Assembly (NCBI GenBank): GCA_024280615.1
Contig: JAJRPU010000168.1
Coordinates: 1 to 6,412, forward strand
Origin: Bacteroidota bacterium
GTDB lineage: Bacteria; Bacteroidota; Bacteroidia; JAADEI01
Reading direction: 5' to 3'
DNA length: 6,412 nt
Shown here: positions 1-6,411 of the stretch, piece by piece
How positions within the stretch are numbered: position 1 is the stretch's first letter
Layout of the letters: the number at the start of each line of letters is the position of its first letter
The notes under the pieces: model-generated
Seen by the model: only the letters and a program-made list of their open reading frames with translations
Told to the model about the DNA's origin: nothing
The model's database searches: none
Position numbers and translations under genes: made by a program

Positions 1-1
1 A

Positions 2-562
2 ATAGGAATTGCTGCTGTTGTTTCAACAGAAAAACTATCATTGCTTGCCGGTAAGTATGTAGGTAAAGATGACCCTGTTGCCCTTGTAAGGTTGCAGTCT
101 GGCTTGCCTGCAGCTGGCGAGGTGACCCAACCCTTTGCCTTCCCAGCTCTTGTGTCTGGCTGGATGCGTGGGTCACACTGGGGACCATGGCTCCCCTCCG
201 CAATGGACTATTCCAACACTACATTCTATGATGGTCCTCCACGCATCGTAGCACTCGGCTTTCAGGTAAAAGACGGTAAGATTATTGGCATTGAAGAAGA
301 ACCTAAGGTTGGCGAACACAAGCCTGTGGACTTCTTCTCGGACCCAGCATGGGACAAGGTCAGACACATGGCTATGGAACAGGCAATTTATATCAGAAGA
401 CATGGACCATTTATGCCAGCTATCCTGCCACCTGAGGAATTGGAATACACCACCCTGCCTCAGGTCAGAGCACGACTGGCAGACAGATGGGAAGACTACG
501 AAGCAGAACAACTCCATAGCCTCAAGGAAGAATACAAAGGCGAACACATCGTCCACGAATAA
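2..562 (+). CDS. fbp: Fructose-1,6-bisphosphate aldolase/phosphatase (archaeal type), C-terminal part
   Basis: This is the C-terminal 186 residues of a bifunctional enzyme that condenses the triose phosphates to fructose 1,6-bisphosphate and then dephosphorylates it to fructose 6-phosphate, giving one-way gluconeogenesis in the cytoplasm. The reading frame is open from the left edge and the gene starts outside the window; a TTG at 41 is internal, not the start. The fragment contains the family's AGKYVGKDDP motif. By analogy with the Thermoproteus enzyme, its Tyr (56-58) and Lys (65-67, Schiff base) are the aldolase residues, and the following Asp pair binds magnesium. GWMRGSH, FDGPPR-like YDGPPR, IRRHGPFMP and EYTTLP follow in the usual order. 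About 164 residues follow the lysine, as expected for a protein of about 400 residues, so the C-terminus is intact. It is unrelated to the common class I and II FBPases. Identity is secure from motif order; the upstream context is not visible. Confidence 0.95.
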   Translation: MGIAAVVSTEKLSLLAGKYVGKDDPVALVRLQSGLPAAGEVTQPFAFPALVSGWMRGSHWGPWLPSAMDYSNTTFYDGPPRIVALGFQVKDGKIIGIEEEPKVGEHKPVDFFSDPAWDKVRHMAMEQAIYIRRHGPFMPAILPPEELEYTTLPQVRARLADRWEDYEAEQLHSLKEEYKGEHIVHE

Positions 563-595
563 TAATCTTTCTATCGTTCAAAGTTGATTTACGTG

Positions 596-640
596 ATGGA
601 GAAGGGCTCTGCCAGAGGGGTCCTTCTCCATGTCTTTATT
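596..640 (+). terminator. Rho-independent-like terminator after fbp
   Basis: A perfect 10-base inverted repeat (ATGGAGAAGG at 596-605, CCTTCTCCAT at 622-631) encloses a 16-base loop that can fold further (CTCT at 607-610 with AGAG at 614-617). The T-rich stretch GTCTTTATTT follows. It lies 33 bases after the fbp stop codon, in a convergent gap, so it most likely ends the fbp transcript. The T-tract is interrupted, so efficiency is uncertain. The minus strand lacks a good T-tract on its side, so bidirectional use is less likely. Confidence 0.75.
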
Positions 641-650
641 TATGAATAGA

Positions 651-677
651 TACTTAGTTGAAATTTTCCAACAAGTA
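651..677 (-). terminator. AT-rich imperfect hairpin, possible terminator of the LuxE-like gene
   Basis: Bases 651-677 form a near-palindrome: TACTT at 651-655 pairs with AAGTA at 673-677, then GTTG at 657-660 pairs with CAAC at 669-672, with the A at 656 bulged. It sits about 44 bases beyond the stop codon of the minus-strand gene that ends at 721. The sequence after it on the minus strand is A/T-rich but has no clean T-run, so a terminator role is a guess from position. The rest of 563-720 shows no gene. Confidence 0.3.
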
Positions 678-720
678 ACTTCAGTCTAATTGAATGCTGT
701 TTGCTCTTTGCTGACCCTAT

Positions 721-1731
721 TTATCCTAATTCTTCATAAAGCAAGTTACAACCTCTTATTTCGCAATATTCCAGTCTGTCAAGCACTTCAAAAGTTCCGT
801 CCTCATAGACTATTCCAATGTCTTCTGTTTCAATGAAAGGCACAGAGAAGAAGTTAGCGAGGTCTGAGATGCAGAGGATTCCTGCTTTTCCATACTGGGC
901 TTTTTTAGATGGCACATATAAATCACGAGCCCAAACCTTCATCCATGGGGGAGTCTTGAATCTAAAAGGGTCATTTGGAGTCGTGTATGCCTGTGAGAGA
1001 AGTTCTGTCATTCCATATTCAGATAATATAGTTTTTACGCCAAGGTTTTGTTTTAAGTATTCATGCAATTGTTGTCTTGACCATTCTGGACCGCGCCCTT
1101 TCATACCTCCCGTCTCAATAATTGTAATATCTGGTTGAAGTTTAATGCCTTTTTGTACAAGGTCAAGGAGTGCGTATGGCACAGACCACAATATGACTTT
1201 CTTGTTTGAGTGCAATGACTCTAAGACTGGAATGAGTTTTTCAGGCTTCAATCCTACAAAGAACTTACTTGCATCTTGCTCGGAATGTTCCATCAAGCGC
1301 TTTACCATATATATTAATGAGCTGTCTGGTCTTTCCTCATATCCCGGCAAAAGTGCAACTTGCCTGTATTCCTCAGGACTTCCAAAATGCAGTTTAAACC
1401 CATTGTATAACGACCAATCATAAATCTCCGGGAACGCCACATAATGCTTGCTTCTGAGCCCTGTCGTACCGCTGCTCCTGAAAACAAGTTTTTCCTTAAA
1501 GCCGTCAAGAATGATTTTATGATGCTTGAATGCAGAGATAGGCAGGTGAGGGATTTCTTCAACACTTTGAATCTCCGAGGGGTTTGGTTGTCTTTTCACA
1601 AGATTTAGCCACTGGCGATACACATTGTTGTATTTGCTGTGAATCTCATAAACTTCCTTCCATGTTTCAAGTGTTGGATTCTCAAGCAATTCTATTACAT
1701 AGTCAGGAGTGATAGTCCAGTTTAATGTCAT
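721..1731 (-). CDS. LuxE-like acyl-protein synthetase / acyltransferase
   Basis: A 336-residue protein related to LuxE and the wider ANL adenylate-forming family, which activates a carboxylic acid with ATP and passes the acyl group to a protein or other acceptor. Visible motifs are the phosphate-binding loop FRSSGTTG (residues 84-91), ETGGMKGRG (206-214), SEYGMTELLSQAY (237-249, the aromatic-G-x-T-E adenine/active-site motif), EDIG (303-306, ribose-binding Asp) and RGCNL (326-330). The protein ends there, so the large C-terminal lid domain of ordinary acyl-CoA synthetases is absent, which is normal for LuxE-type proteins. The ATG at 1731 fits the family length and has no strong ribosome binding site. 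No luxC, luxD or luciferase gene is nearby, so bioluminescence is not implied; stand-alone copies occur in Bacteroidota and their substrate is unknown to me. It is transcribed divergently from atpD. Confidence 0.8.
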   Translation of the reverse strand: MTLNWTITPDYVIELLENPTLETWKEVYEIHSKYNNVYRQWLNLVKRQPNPSEIQSVEEIPHLPISAFKHHKIILDGFKEKLVFRSSGTTGLRSKHYVAFPEIYDWSLYNGFKLHFGSPEEYRQVALLPGYEERPDSSLIYMVKRLMEHSEQDASKFFVGLKPEKLIPVLESLHSNKKVILWSVPYALLDLVQKGIKLQPDITIIETGGMKGRGPEWSRQQLHEYLKQNLGVKTILSEYGMTELLSQAYTTPNDPFRFKTPPWMKVWARDLYVPSKKAQYGKAGILCISDLANFFSVPFIETEDIGIVYEDGTFEVLDRLEYCEIRGCNLLYEELG

Positions 1732-1750
1732 TTGTAAAATGATTTCTCTT

Positions 1751-1758
1751 TAAGTTTG
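1751..1758 (+). promoter_or_regulatory. Candidate Bacteroidota-type -7 promoter element for atpD
   Basis: TAAGTTTG matches the Bacteroidota -7 consensus TAnnTTTG exactly. It would place transcription start near 1763-1766, some 15 bases before the atpD ATG. A TTTG at 1731-1734 could serve as the -33 element, but the 16-base spacing is shorter than the usual 19-21. The element lies in the only 48 bases between atpD and the divergent LuxE-like gene. For that gene, a near-match on the minus strand (TTTAATTTG, plus-strand 1765-1773) is weaker. Confidence 0.45.
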
Positions 1759-1779
1759 TATTAGCAAATTAAAGGCATA

Positions 1780-3294
1780 ATGAGTAAGAATAAAGGATAT
1801 ATTGTTCAGGTCATTGGTCCTGTTGTAGACGTTAAATTTGAGGAAGGGAAGGCTCCTGAGATTCTTAATGCTTTGGAAGTTGTTTTTGGTGAAGAGGAAA
1901 AAGGGAGAAGGCTAGTCTTGGAAGTTCAACAACATCTGGGTGATAACATTGTCAGGACTATAGCTATGGATTCCACGGATGGCTTGGTTCGTGGGCAAGA
2001 GGTGATTGACACAGGCGGTCCCATAAGCATTCCTCTGAGCCCAGAGATTAGAGGTCGCTTACTGAACGTTGTTGGTGACGTTATTGACGGACTGCCTCCT
2101 ATCAAAGCAGATAAGTATGCTCCTATTCATAAACCAGCTCCCAAATTTGAAGAACTTTCTACTGAAGTTGAAATTCTATATACCGGAATCAAGGTTATTG
2201 ATTTGTTGGAACCATATCCTAAAGGTGGTAAAATAGGACTGTTTGGTGGTGCTGGCGTCGGTAAGACAGTCCTTATAATGGAGCTTATCAACAACATTGC
2301 TAAGGGATACTCTGGATTGTCTGTTTTTACAGGAGTTGGTGAGCGAACCCGTGAGGGTAATGAGCTGTTGCGTGAGATGATAGAAGCAGGCGTAGTGAAA
2401 TATGGTGAGAAGTTTCTGGAAGCAATGGAAAAGGGCGATTGGCCCCTTGAACTGGTTGACTTAGAACTACTGAAGCAATCCAATGTTACGATGGTATTTG
2501 GGCAGATGAATGAGCCACCGGGAGCCCGTGCCCGCGTTGCCCTAACAGGAGTTTCTATAGCTGAATATTTCCGTGATGGAGACGAGGACTCCCCAACGGG
2601 AAGAGATATTCTCTTCTTCGTTGATAACATATTCCGATTTGCTCAGGCAGGTGCTGAGGTTTCCGCCCTCTTAGGACGTGTTCCCTCAGCAGTGGGGTAT
2701 CAGCCAACGCTAGCCACTGAAATGGGTCTGTTGCAGGAACGAATTACTTCAACCAAGCGTGGTTCCATTACTTCAGTGCAGGCTGTGTATGTTCCCGCTG
2801 ACGACCTGACTGACCCTGCACCAGCAACCACTTTCGCACACCTTGATGCCACAACAGTTCTCTCTCGTAAGATTGCCGAGCAAGGAATTTATCCGGCTGT
2901 TGACCCCCTTGACTCAACAAGCCGCGTCTTAACCCCTGAAATAGTTGGTAAGGAACACTATGAAACAGCGATGCGGGTTAAACAAATCCTGCAGAGATAT
3001 CAAGAGCTTCAGGACATCATAGCAATCCTTGGTATGGAAGAGCTTTCTGACGAGGACAAGCTGGTTGTTCACAGGGCACGCCGTGTCCAAAGGTTCCTCT
3101 CTCAGCCCTTCCACGTGGCAGAACAGTTCACAGGTATTCCGGGTGTGATGGTCCCAATTGAAGAAACAATCCGTGGATTCAAGATGATTCTGGATGGAGA
3201 AGTTGACCACTTGCCCGAAGCAGCCTTCCATCTCGTCGGAACAATTGATGACGCCATTAAGAAAGGAGAACAGTTGCTTGCCCAAAGCAAATAA
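1780..3294 (+). CDS. atpD: F1Fo ATP synthase subunit beta
   Basis: The catalytic subunit of the F1 head (504 residues), which makes ATP from ADP and phosphate using rotation driven by the ion gradient. Domains in order are an N-terminal beta-barrel (about 1-85), the nucleotide-binding domain with Walker A GGAGVGKT (156-163), catalytic Glu188 in GERTREGNE, GQMNEPPGARAR (241-252), Walker B ending at Asp282, PSAVGYQPTLATEMG (302-316), and a C-terminal helical domain with EELSDED (420-426), the DELSEED-loop equivalent. Residues 201-235 are about 27 longer than the matching stretch in E. coli, and there is a smaller insertion at about 267-273; I associate these with Bacteroidota-type AtpD. The ATG at 1780 gives the standard N-terminus; AAAGG at 1771-1775 is only a weak ribosome site. 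atpC starts 8 bases after the stop. The genes atpB, E, F, H, A and G are not in the window, so the operon is split, as in many Bacteroidota and Chlorobiota. Confidence 0.98.
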   Translation: MSKNKGYIVQVIGPVVDVKFEEGKAPEILNALEVVFGEEEKGRRLVLEVQQHLGDNIVRTIAMDSTDGLVRGQEVIDTGGPISIPLSPEIRGRLLNVVGDVIDGLPPIKADKYAPIHKPAPKFEELSTEVEILYTGIKVIDLLEPYPKGGKIGLFGGAGVGKTVLIMELINNIAKGYSGLSVFTGVGERTREGNELLREMIEAGVVKYGEKFLEAMEKGDWPLELVDLELLKQSNVTMVFGQMNEPPGARARVALTGVSIAEYFRDGDEDSPTGRDILFFVDNIFRFAQAGAEVSALLGRVPSAVGYQPTLATEMGLLQERITSTKRGSITSVQAVYVPADDLTDPAPATTFAHLDATTVLSRKIAEQGIYPAVDPLDSTSRVLTPEIVGKEHYETAMRVKQILQRYQELQDIIAILGMEELSDEDKLVVHRARRVQRFLSQPFHVAEQFTGIPGVMVPIEETIRGFKMILDGEVDHLPEAAFHLVGTIDDAIKKGEQLLAQSK

Positions 3295-3302
3295 TTTAAC
3301 CC

Positions 3303-3560
3303 ATGGCAGAAAAAAAGGAAATATATGTCAGGGTCTTGAAACCTGAAGGTTCGTTATATGAAGGCTATGCATTGGCTATCCGACTACCCGGTGTTAAAGG
3401 GTCTTTCAGCGTGTTGCCCAGACACGCTCCAATAATATCTCAAATGGAAAAAGGAAAAGTCATTATAACCAAATCGCCAAGTGGCGAAAAAGAGGAATTT
3501 GAGATAAACGGTGGATTTGTGCAAGTGCTGAACAATGAAGTGATTGCCCTCGTGGAATAA
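3303..3560 (+). CDS. atpC: F1Fo ATP synthase subunit epsilon, short form
   Basis: An 85-residue central-stalk subunit that links the rotor (gamma and the c-ring) to F1. The protein shows the epsilon N-terminal beta-sandwich, including LPGVKGSFSVLPRHAPI (28-44), GKVII (51-55) and NGGFVQVLNNEVIALVE (69-85). It stops right after this domain. The two C-terminal helices present in the roughly 139-residue E. coli protein, which can block ATP hydrolysis, are missing; short epsilons are usual in Bacteroidota. It starts 8 bases after atpD and has no Shine-Dalgarno sequence, so translation is probably coupled to atpD. Its last 17 bases overlap the longest possible frame of the lutB-like gene. Identity is secure from position and motif. 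Confidence 0.93.
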   Translation: MAEKKEIYVRVLKPEGSLYEGYALAIRLPGVKGSFSVLPRHAPIISQMEKGKVIITKSPSGEKEEFEINGGFVQVLNNEVIALVE

Positions 3561-4950
3561 AATCCTGTTCATATCGGTGAAAGACTTTATATCTGCGGCA
3601 TCCGAGAAAGCGAAAGACCAAGAGGCTTTTAGCAAGTTATGGCACAACATCCAACAATACGAATCAAAAGTACAAGAAGGCAAGAAGCAATTCAGGGATT
3701 TAGCACTGGCTAAACGAACAGCAGGAACAATCAAGCAACATGCCCTTGACCACTTGCATAACTATTTAAAGAAGTTTGAGAACATAGCGAGGAACAACGG
3801 TGTGAAAGTCTTATGGGCTGAAACCTCCACCGACGCATTGAAATATATTGACGAAATATGCCAGAAGCATAATGTCAAGACAGTCATAAAGAGCAAATCA
3901 ATGGTTACTGAAGAGGTGGGGGTCCGTGAACACCTTGAAGAAAAAGGCATTGAAGTATATGAAACAGACCTTGGTGAATTGATTGTGCAGTGGGCAAAGG
4001 AGAAACCATATCATATTGTAACCCCCGCAATGCACAAGTCCAGAGAGGACGTTGCCCGGTTGTTTAATAAGAAACTGGGGGCACGGTTAGATGCTTCCCA
4101 CGAAGAACTCGTTGGATATGCAAGGAGATTCCTACGGGAGGTGTATCAACGAGCAGACTGTGGAATCACAGGAGCAAACTTCATTATTGCAGACACAGGG
4201 GGAATAGCTATCACGGAAAATGAAGGCAATGCCAGAATGTGCTTCTCTGTTCCTAAGGTTCATGTTGTTATTGCTGGAATAGAGAAAGTTATTCCCTCTC
4301 TGACAGACCTAGCCTTATTCTTCCCATTACTCGCCACTTTTGGAACCGGTCAATGGATAACAACATATAACTCAATTGTGTTTGGACCCCGCAAAGATGA
4401 CGAGCCAGACGGACCCAAACACATGTATGTTATCCTTTTAGACAATGGCAGAACAAGGTTATTGAGCGACCGGAAGGCAAGAGTGGCAGGACGCTGCATC
4501 AGATGCGGAGCATGCCTGAACAACTGCCCTGTGTATCAGCACATTGGCGGACACGCATATCCACATATTTATTCAGGGCCCATAGGCAAAGTTATTGTTC
4601 CGTGGTTTGAACCATCTCTCGGATACGTGTCTTTCGCTTCATCGCTGTGTGGCAAGTGCTCTGAGGTGTGCCCGGTTGAAATACCACTGGATGAACTAAT
4701 CCAATACAATCGCATAAAATATCAGGAAGAACAGGGTTCTTTGCTTGAAGCAATCGCTTTCTACCTATGGACACTATCATCAAAGTTCCCTTTTCTTGAA
4801 AACATCATCCCTGCCAAACTCAAAAACTGGTTTTTTGCCAAGTTTATAGCCCAAAGGTGGCAACCAAGGAAACCCCTGAGATTTCCACGGAAAACGTTTG
4901 CAAAAGTGTATAAGAATCTTGTTAGGAAACATAGGAATCCAGGTAGATAG
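3544..4950 (+). CDS. lutB: LutB/LldF-family iron-sulfur protein of lactate oxidation
   Basis: A full-length LutB-like protein (up to 468 residues). In the LutABC complex this subunit carries electrons during oxidation of L-lactate to pyruvate at the cytoplasmic face of the membrane. It has an N-terminal LUD domain (about 60-300) with KSKSMVTEE (117-125), HIVTPAMHKS (157-166) and GITGANFIIADTGG (207-220). A ferredoxin-like region follows, with CxxCxxCxxxCP (Cys318, 321, 324, 328) leading into GGHAY, and CGKCSEVCP (Cys369, 372, 376), then a C-terminal tail rich in basic residues. There is no in-frame ATG before codon 120, so the start must be non-ATG: TTG at 3544 (overlapping atpC by 17 bases) or GTG at 3577 (16 bases after it); family alignment allows either. 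Co-transcription with atpDC is likely. lutA and lutC are not in view; a role with another hydroxy acid is possible. Confidence 0.88.
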   Translation: MPSWNKILFISVKDFISAASEKAKDQEAFSKLWHNIQQYESKVQEGKKQFRDLALAKRTAGTIKQHALDHLHNYLKKFENIARNNGVKVLWAETSTDALKYIDEICQKHNVKTVIKSKSMVTEEVGVREHLEEKGIEVYETDLGELIVQWAKEKPYHIVTPAMHKSREDVARLFNKKLGARLDASHEELVGYARRFLREVYQRADCGITGANFIIADTGGIAITENEGNARMCFSVPKVHVVIAGIEKVIPSLTDLALFFPLLATFGTGQWITTYNSIVFGPRKDDEPDGPKHMYVILLDNGRTRLLSDRKARVAGRCIRCGACLNNCPVYQHIGGHAYPHIYSGPIGKVIVPWFEPSLGYVSFASSLCGKCSEVCPVEIPLDELIQYNRIKYQEEQGSLLEAIAFYLWTLSSKFPFLENIIPAKLKNWFFAKFIAQRWQPRKPLRFPRKTFAKVYKNLVRKHRNPGR

Positions 4951-4981
4951 ATATAAAGAGCACTGTTATGTCCACATATCT

Positions 4982-4989
4982 TAATTTTG
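4982..4989 (+). promoter_or_regulatory. Candidate Bacteroidota-type -7 promoter element for the 5014 gene
   Basis: TAATTTTG matches TAnnTTTG and lies 24 bases before the ATG at 5014, in the 63-base gap after lutB. I see no convincing -33 TTTG at the expected distance. The leader that follows is A-rich (AAATAAGCACAAATA) with no Shine-Dalgarno sequence, as is common in Bacteroidota. No clear terminator hairpin for lutB is visible in the gap. Confidence 0.35.
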
Positions 4990-5013
4990 TTTTTGTCTAA
5001 ATAAGCACAAATA

Positions 5014-5697
5014 ATGGTAGTGCTATTAATTACTATAACAAGCGGATTTCTAAGCCCTACTGATAGACCCGACATGACAGAAAGTGCGTTTTCTGTACCA
5101 AAACAAACTATACAGATAGAAACAGAATTAATAGCAACTGAATTTAATCTCATGAAGGAGAGTAGTAATATATACAATGCAAATTACTTCAATATCTTAA
5201 TCAAAACTGGATTGTTTTCTAATACTGACATACACTTTGGTTGGGAAGGAACAGGCTCTTCAACCACATTTATAAGATTACACTACTCATACACTAAGCA
5301 AGATTTTGCTTTAGGAATCATCCCTTTTGCTAAATTTAATTACAAAAACGATAGATTTATACAAAATTTAGGTCTTTCATTGCCAATAAACGTGTCATTA
5401 GGCAACATTCTATCAATAGGAGCAATGTATTCAATCACACATTATAATACCAAACAATATGAACATTTTGTATCATTAAGTGTTGGAGCTGATTTAAACG
5501 ATAAAATAGGGATATTTTTGGAGAGTGCAGGAACATACGATTCTAAGATATTCAATATCTTTATCAATTCAGGTTTTGTAGTTAAGCTATCACGTTCTTT
5601 TCAACTGGATTCGGGCTTGTATTACAATGTAACTCAAACAACCATAACAATGTTTGTTGGCTTATCTTATGCCTTTTCAATTAAAAGTGAACCTTGA
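5014..5697 (+). CDS. Predicted outer-membrane beta-barrel protein, Phenol_MetA_deg-like
   Basis: A 227-residue protein with a short hydrophobic N-terminus (residues 2-13), probably a signal peptide though without the usual basic start. TDRPDMTESAFSVPKQTIQ (16-34) follows. This TDRP-(E/D)-x-TES-x-x-(T/S)-VPKG-like opening is typical of the family called Phenol_MetA_deg or 'transporter', whose members are predicted outer-membrane barrels of unsettled function. The rest is a series of alternating polar and hydrophobic strands, ending in an aromatic-rich strand (MFVGLSYAF, 213-221) a few residues before the C-terminus. An in-frame stop at 5002 fixes the ATG at 5014 as the first possible ATG. Sampled 60-base lines are about 23-30% G+C against about 43% in atpD and lutB, hinting at a different history. 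The 3' end overlaps the convergent peptidase gene by 21 bases. The cargo, if any, is unknown. Confidence 0.6.
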   Translation: MVVLLITITSGFLSPTDRPDMTESAFSVPKQTIQIETELIATEFNLMKESSNIYNANYFNILIKTGLFSNTDIHFGWEGTGSSTTFIRLHYSYTKQDFALGIIPFAKFNYKNDRFIQNLGLSLPINVSLGNILSIGAMYSITHYNTKQYEHFVSLSVGADLNDKIGIFLESAGTYDSKIFNIFINSGFVVKLSRSFQLDSGLYYNVTQTTITMFVGLSYAFSIKSEP

Positions 5698-6411
5698 ATT
5701 CCTGACCAACCACATTCCATCAATGCACAGAGCCACAGGCTTTAAGTCTTTATAAGCGTGGATGTGCAGGTGAGGTTCTGTTGAATTGCCTGAATTACCA
5801 ACCATACCGAGGAACGTATTCGTTGAAACTGTATCGTTTTCCTTCACTGTAATAGAGCTTTGTTTGAAATGGGCATATAGTATATTGAAGCCCTGATTAC
5901 ATTTAATAATCACATGGTTTCCTGCTGGATTAATGGAATCAAAGCGAGTAAGAGATGGATTTTGGTCTGGAAGTGAATCAACAACCTTAATAACTATTCC
6001 GTCACAGATGCTAAAAACACTGTCTTCCCACACGTAATATTTCTCATTTTCTGGGGGAAAGAGACCTGATGCACGTCGTCCAAACTTCATCTTGGCTATG
6101 TCTAATGCGAACCGTTGTTCTTCAACCAAGCTGTGATAATTAAGTGCTACAGTGCTACCCCCTTGAAAAACGACATAGCTACCATTACGAAGGGGGTATG
6201 ACACATTAACACACTCTGGATGATTAAATGCCGAAAAAACATCCATTGCCACAAGTCCGAACAATATAGCGAATCCGATCATAGCGCCTTTGCCGAACCA
6301 ATGCACAATACCGAGAGCATTCCAACCAATACGGGTCCAATAGGTTAACTGTTTAAAAATTGCTGCAACTAATAGAATAGTTATAACGTAACGTAAAGGA
6401 TACCAAAACAT
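5677..6411 (-). CDS. Membrane-anchored M23 (LytM-like) peptidase family protein
   Basis: A 244-residue protein with two predicted membrane segments (about 8-19 and 43-60) followed by a domain of the M23/LytM fold, whose active members cut peptidoglycan cross-links outside the membrane. Landmarks are NYHSLVEEQRFALDI (91-105), DGIV (137-140), GNHVIIK (164-170), LYAHF (178-182, catalytic-type His181), GNSGNSTEPHLHIHA (205-219) and a closing DGMWLVRN (231-238). Compared with LytM, Asp104 and His216 match zinc ligands and His181 and His214 the catalytic histidines, but the first ligand of the HxxxD motif is Arg100; His93 lies nearby. The QRxAxD variant is, as far as I recall, common in one M23 subgroup. 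The ATG at 6411-6409 is one base from the window edge, so a longer N-terminus cannot be excluded. The protein may be an active hydrolase, or a regulator or scaffold. Confidence 0.8.
   Translation of the reverse strand: MFWYPLRYVITILLVAAIFKQLTYWTRIGWNALGIVHWFGKGAMIGFAILFGLVAMDVFSAFNHPECVNVSYPLRNGSYVVFQGGSTVALNYHSLVEEQRFALDIAKMKFGRRASGLFPPENEKYYVWEDSVFSICDGIVIKVVDSLPDQNPSLTRFDSINPAGNHVIIKCNQGFNILYAHFKQSSITVKENDTVSTNTFLGMVGNSGNSTEPHLHIHAYKDLKPVALCIDGMWLVRNSRFTFN

Noticed and set aside
41..43. TTG as the start of the fbp fragment
   Set aside because: The frame is open to the left edge, and the twelve codons before it match the homologous enzymes, so this is an internal codon.
173..556. Open frame of 127 codons on the minus strand inside fbp
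   Set aside because: It lies antisense to a well-conserved enzyme, shows no recognisable motif, and looks like a by-product of the fbp codon pattern.
2127..2630. Open frame of 167 codons on the minus strand inside atpD
   Set aside because: The sequence is Ser/Pro-rich with no motif, as expected from reading a conserved gene backwards; atpD is certain on the other strand.
3544..3560. atpC-lutB overlap as a programmed frameshift fusion
   Set aside because: AtpC ends with a normal short-epsilon C-terminus and lutB is a complete separate protein; no slippery heptamer with a clear downstream structure is visible.
4969..5001. ATG followed by ten codons and a stop just before the 5014 gene, a possible leader peptide
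   Set aside because: It is too short to support, contains the candidate promoter element, and shows no attenuator-like hairpin.
4761..5177. Minus-strand frame spanning the end of lutB and the start of the barrel gene
   Set aside because: It is mostly antisense to conserved lutB and to the TDRPD motif region, and its product is Cys- and Leu-rich without a recognisable domain.
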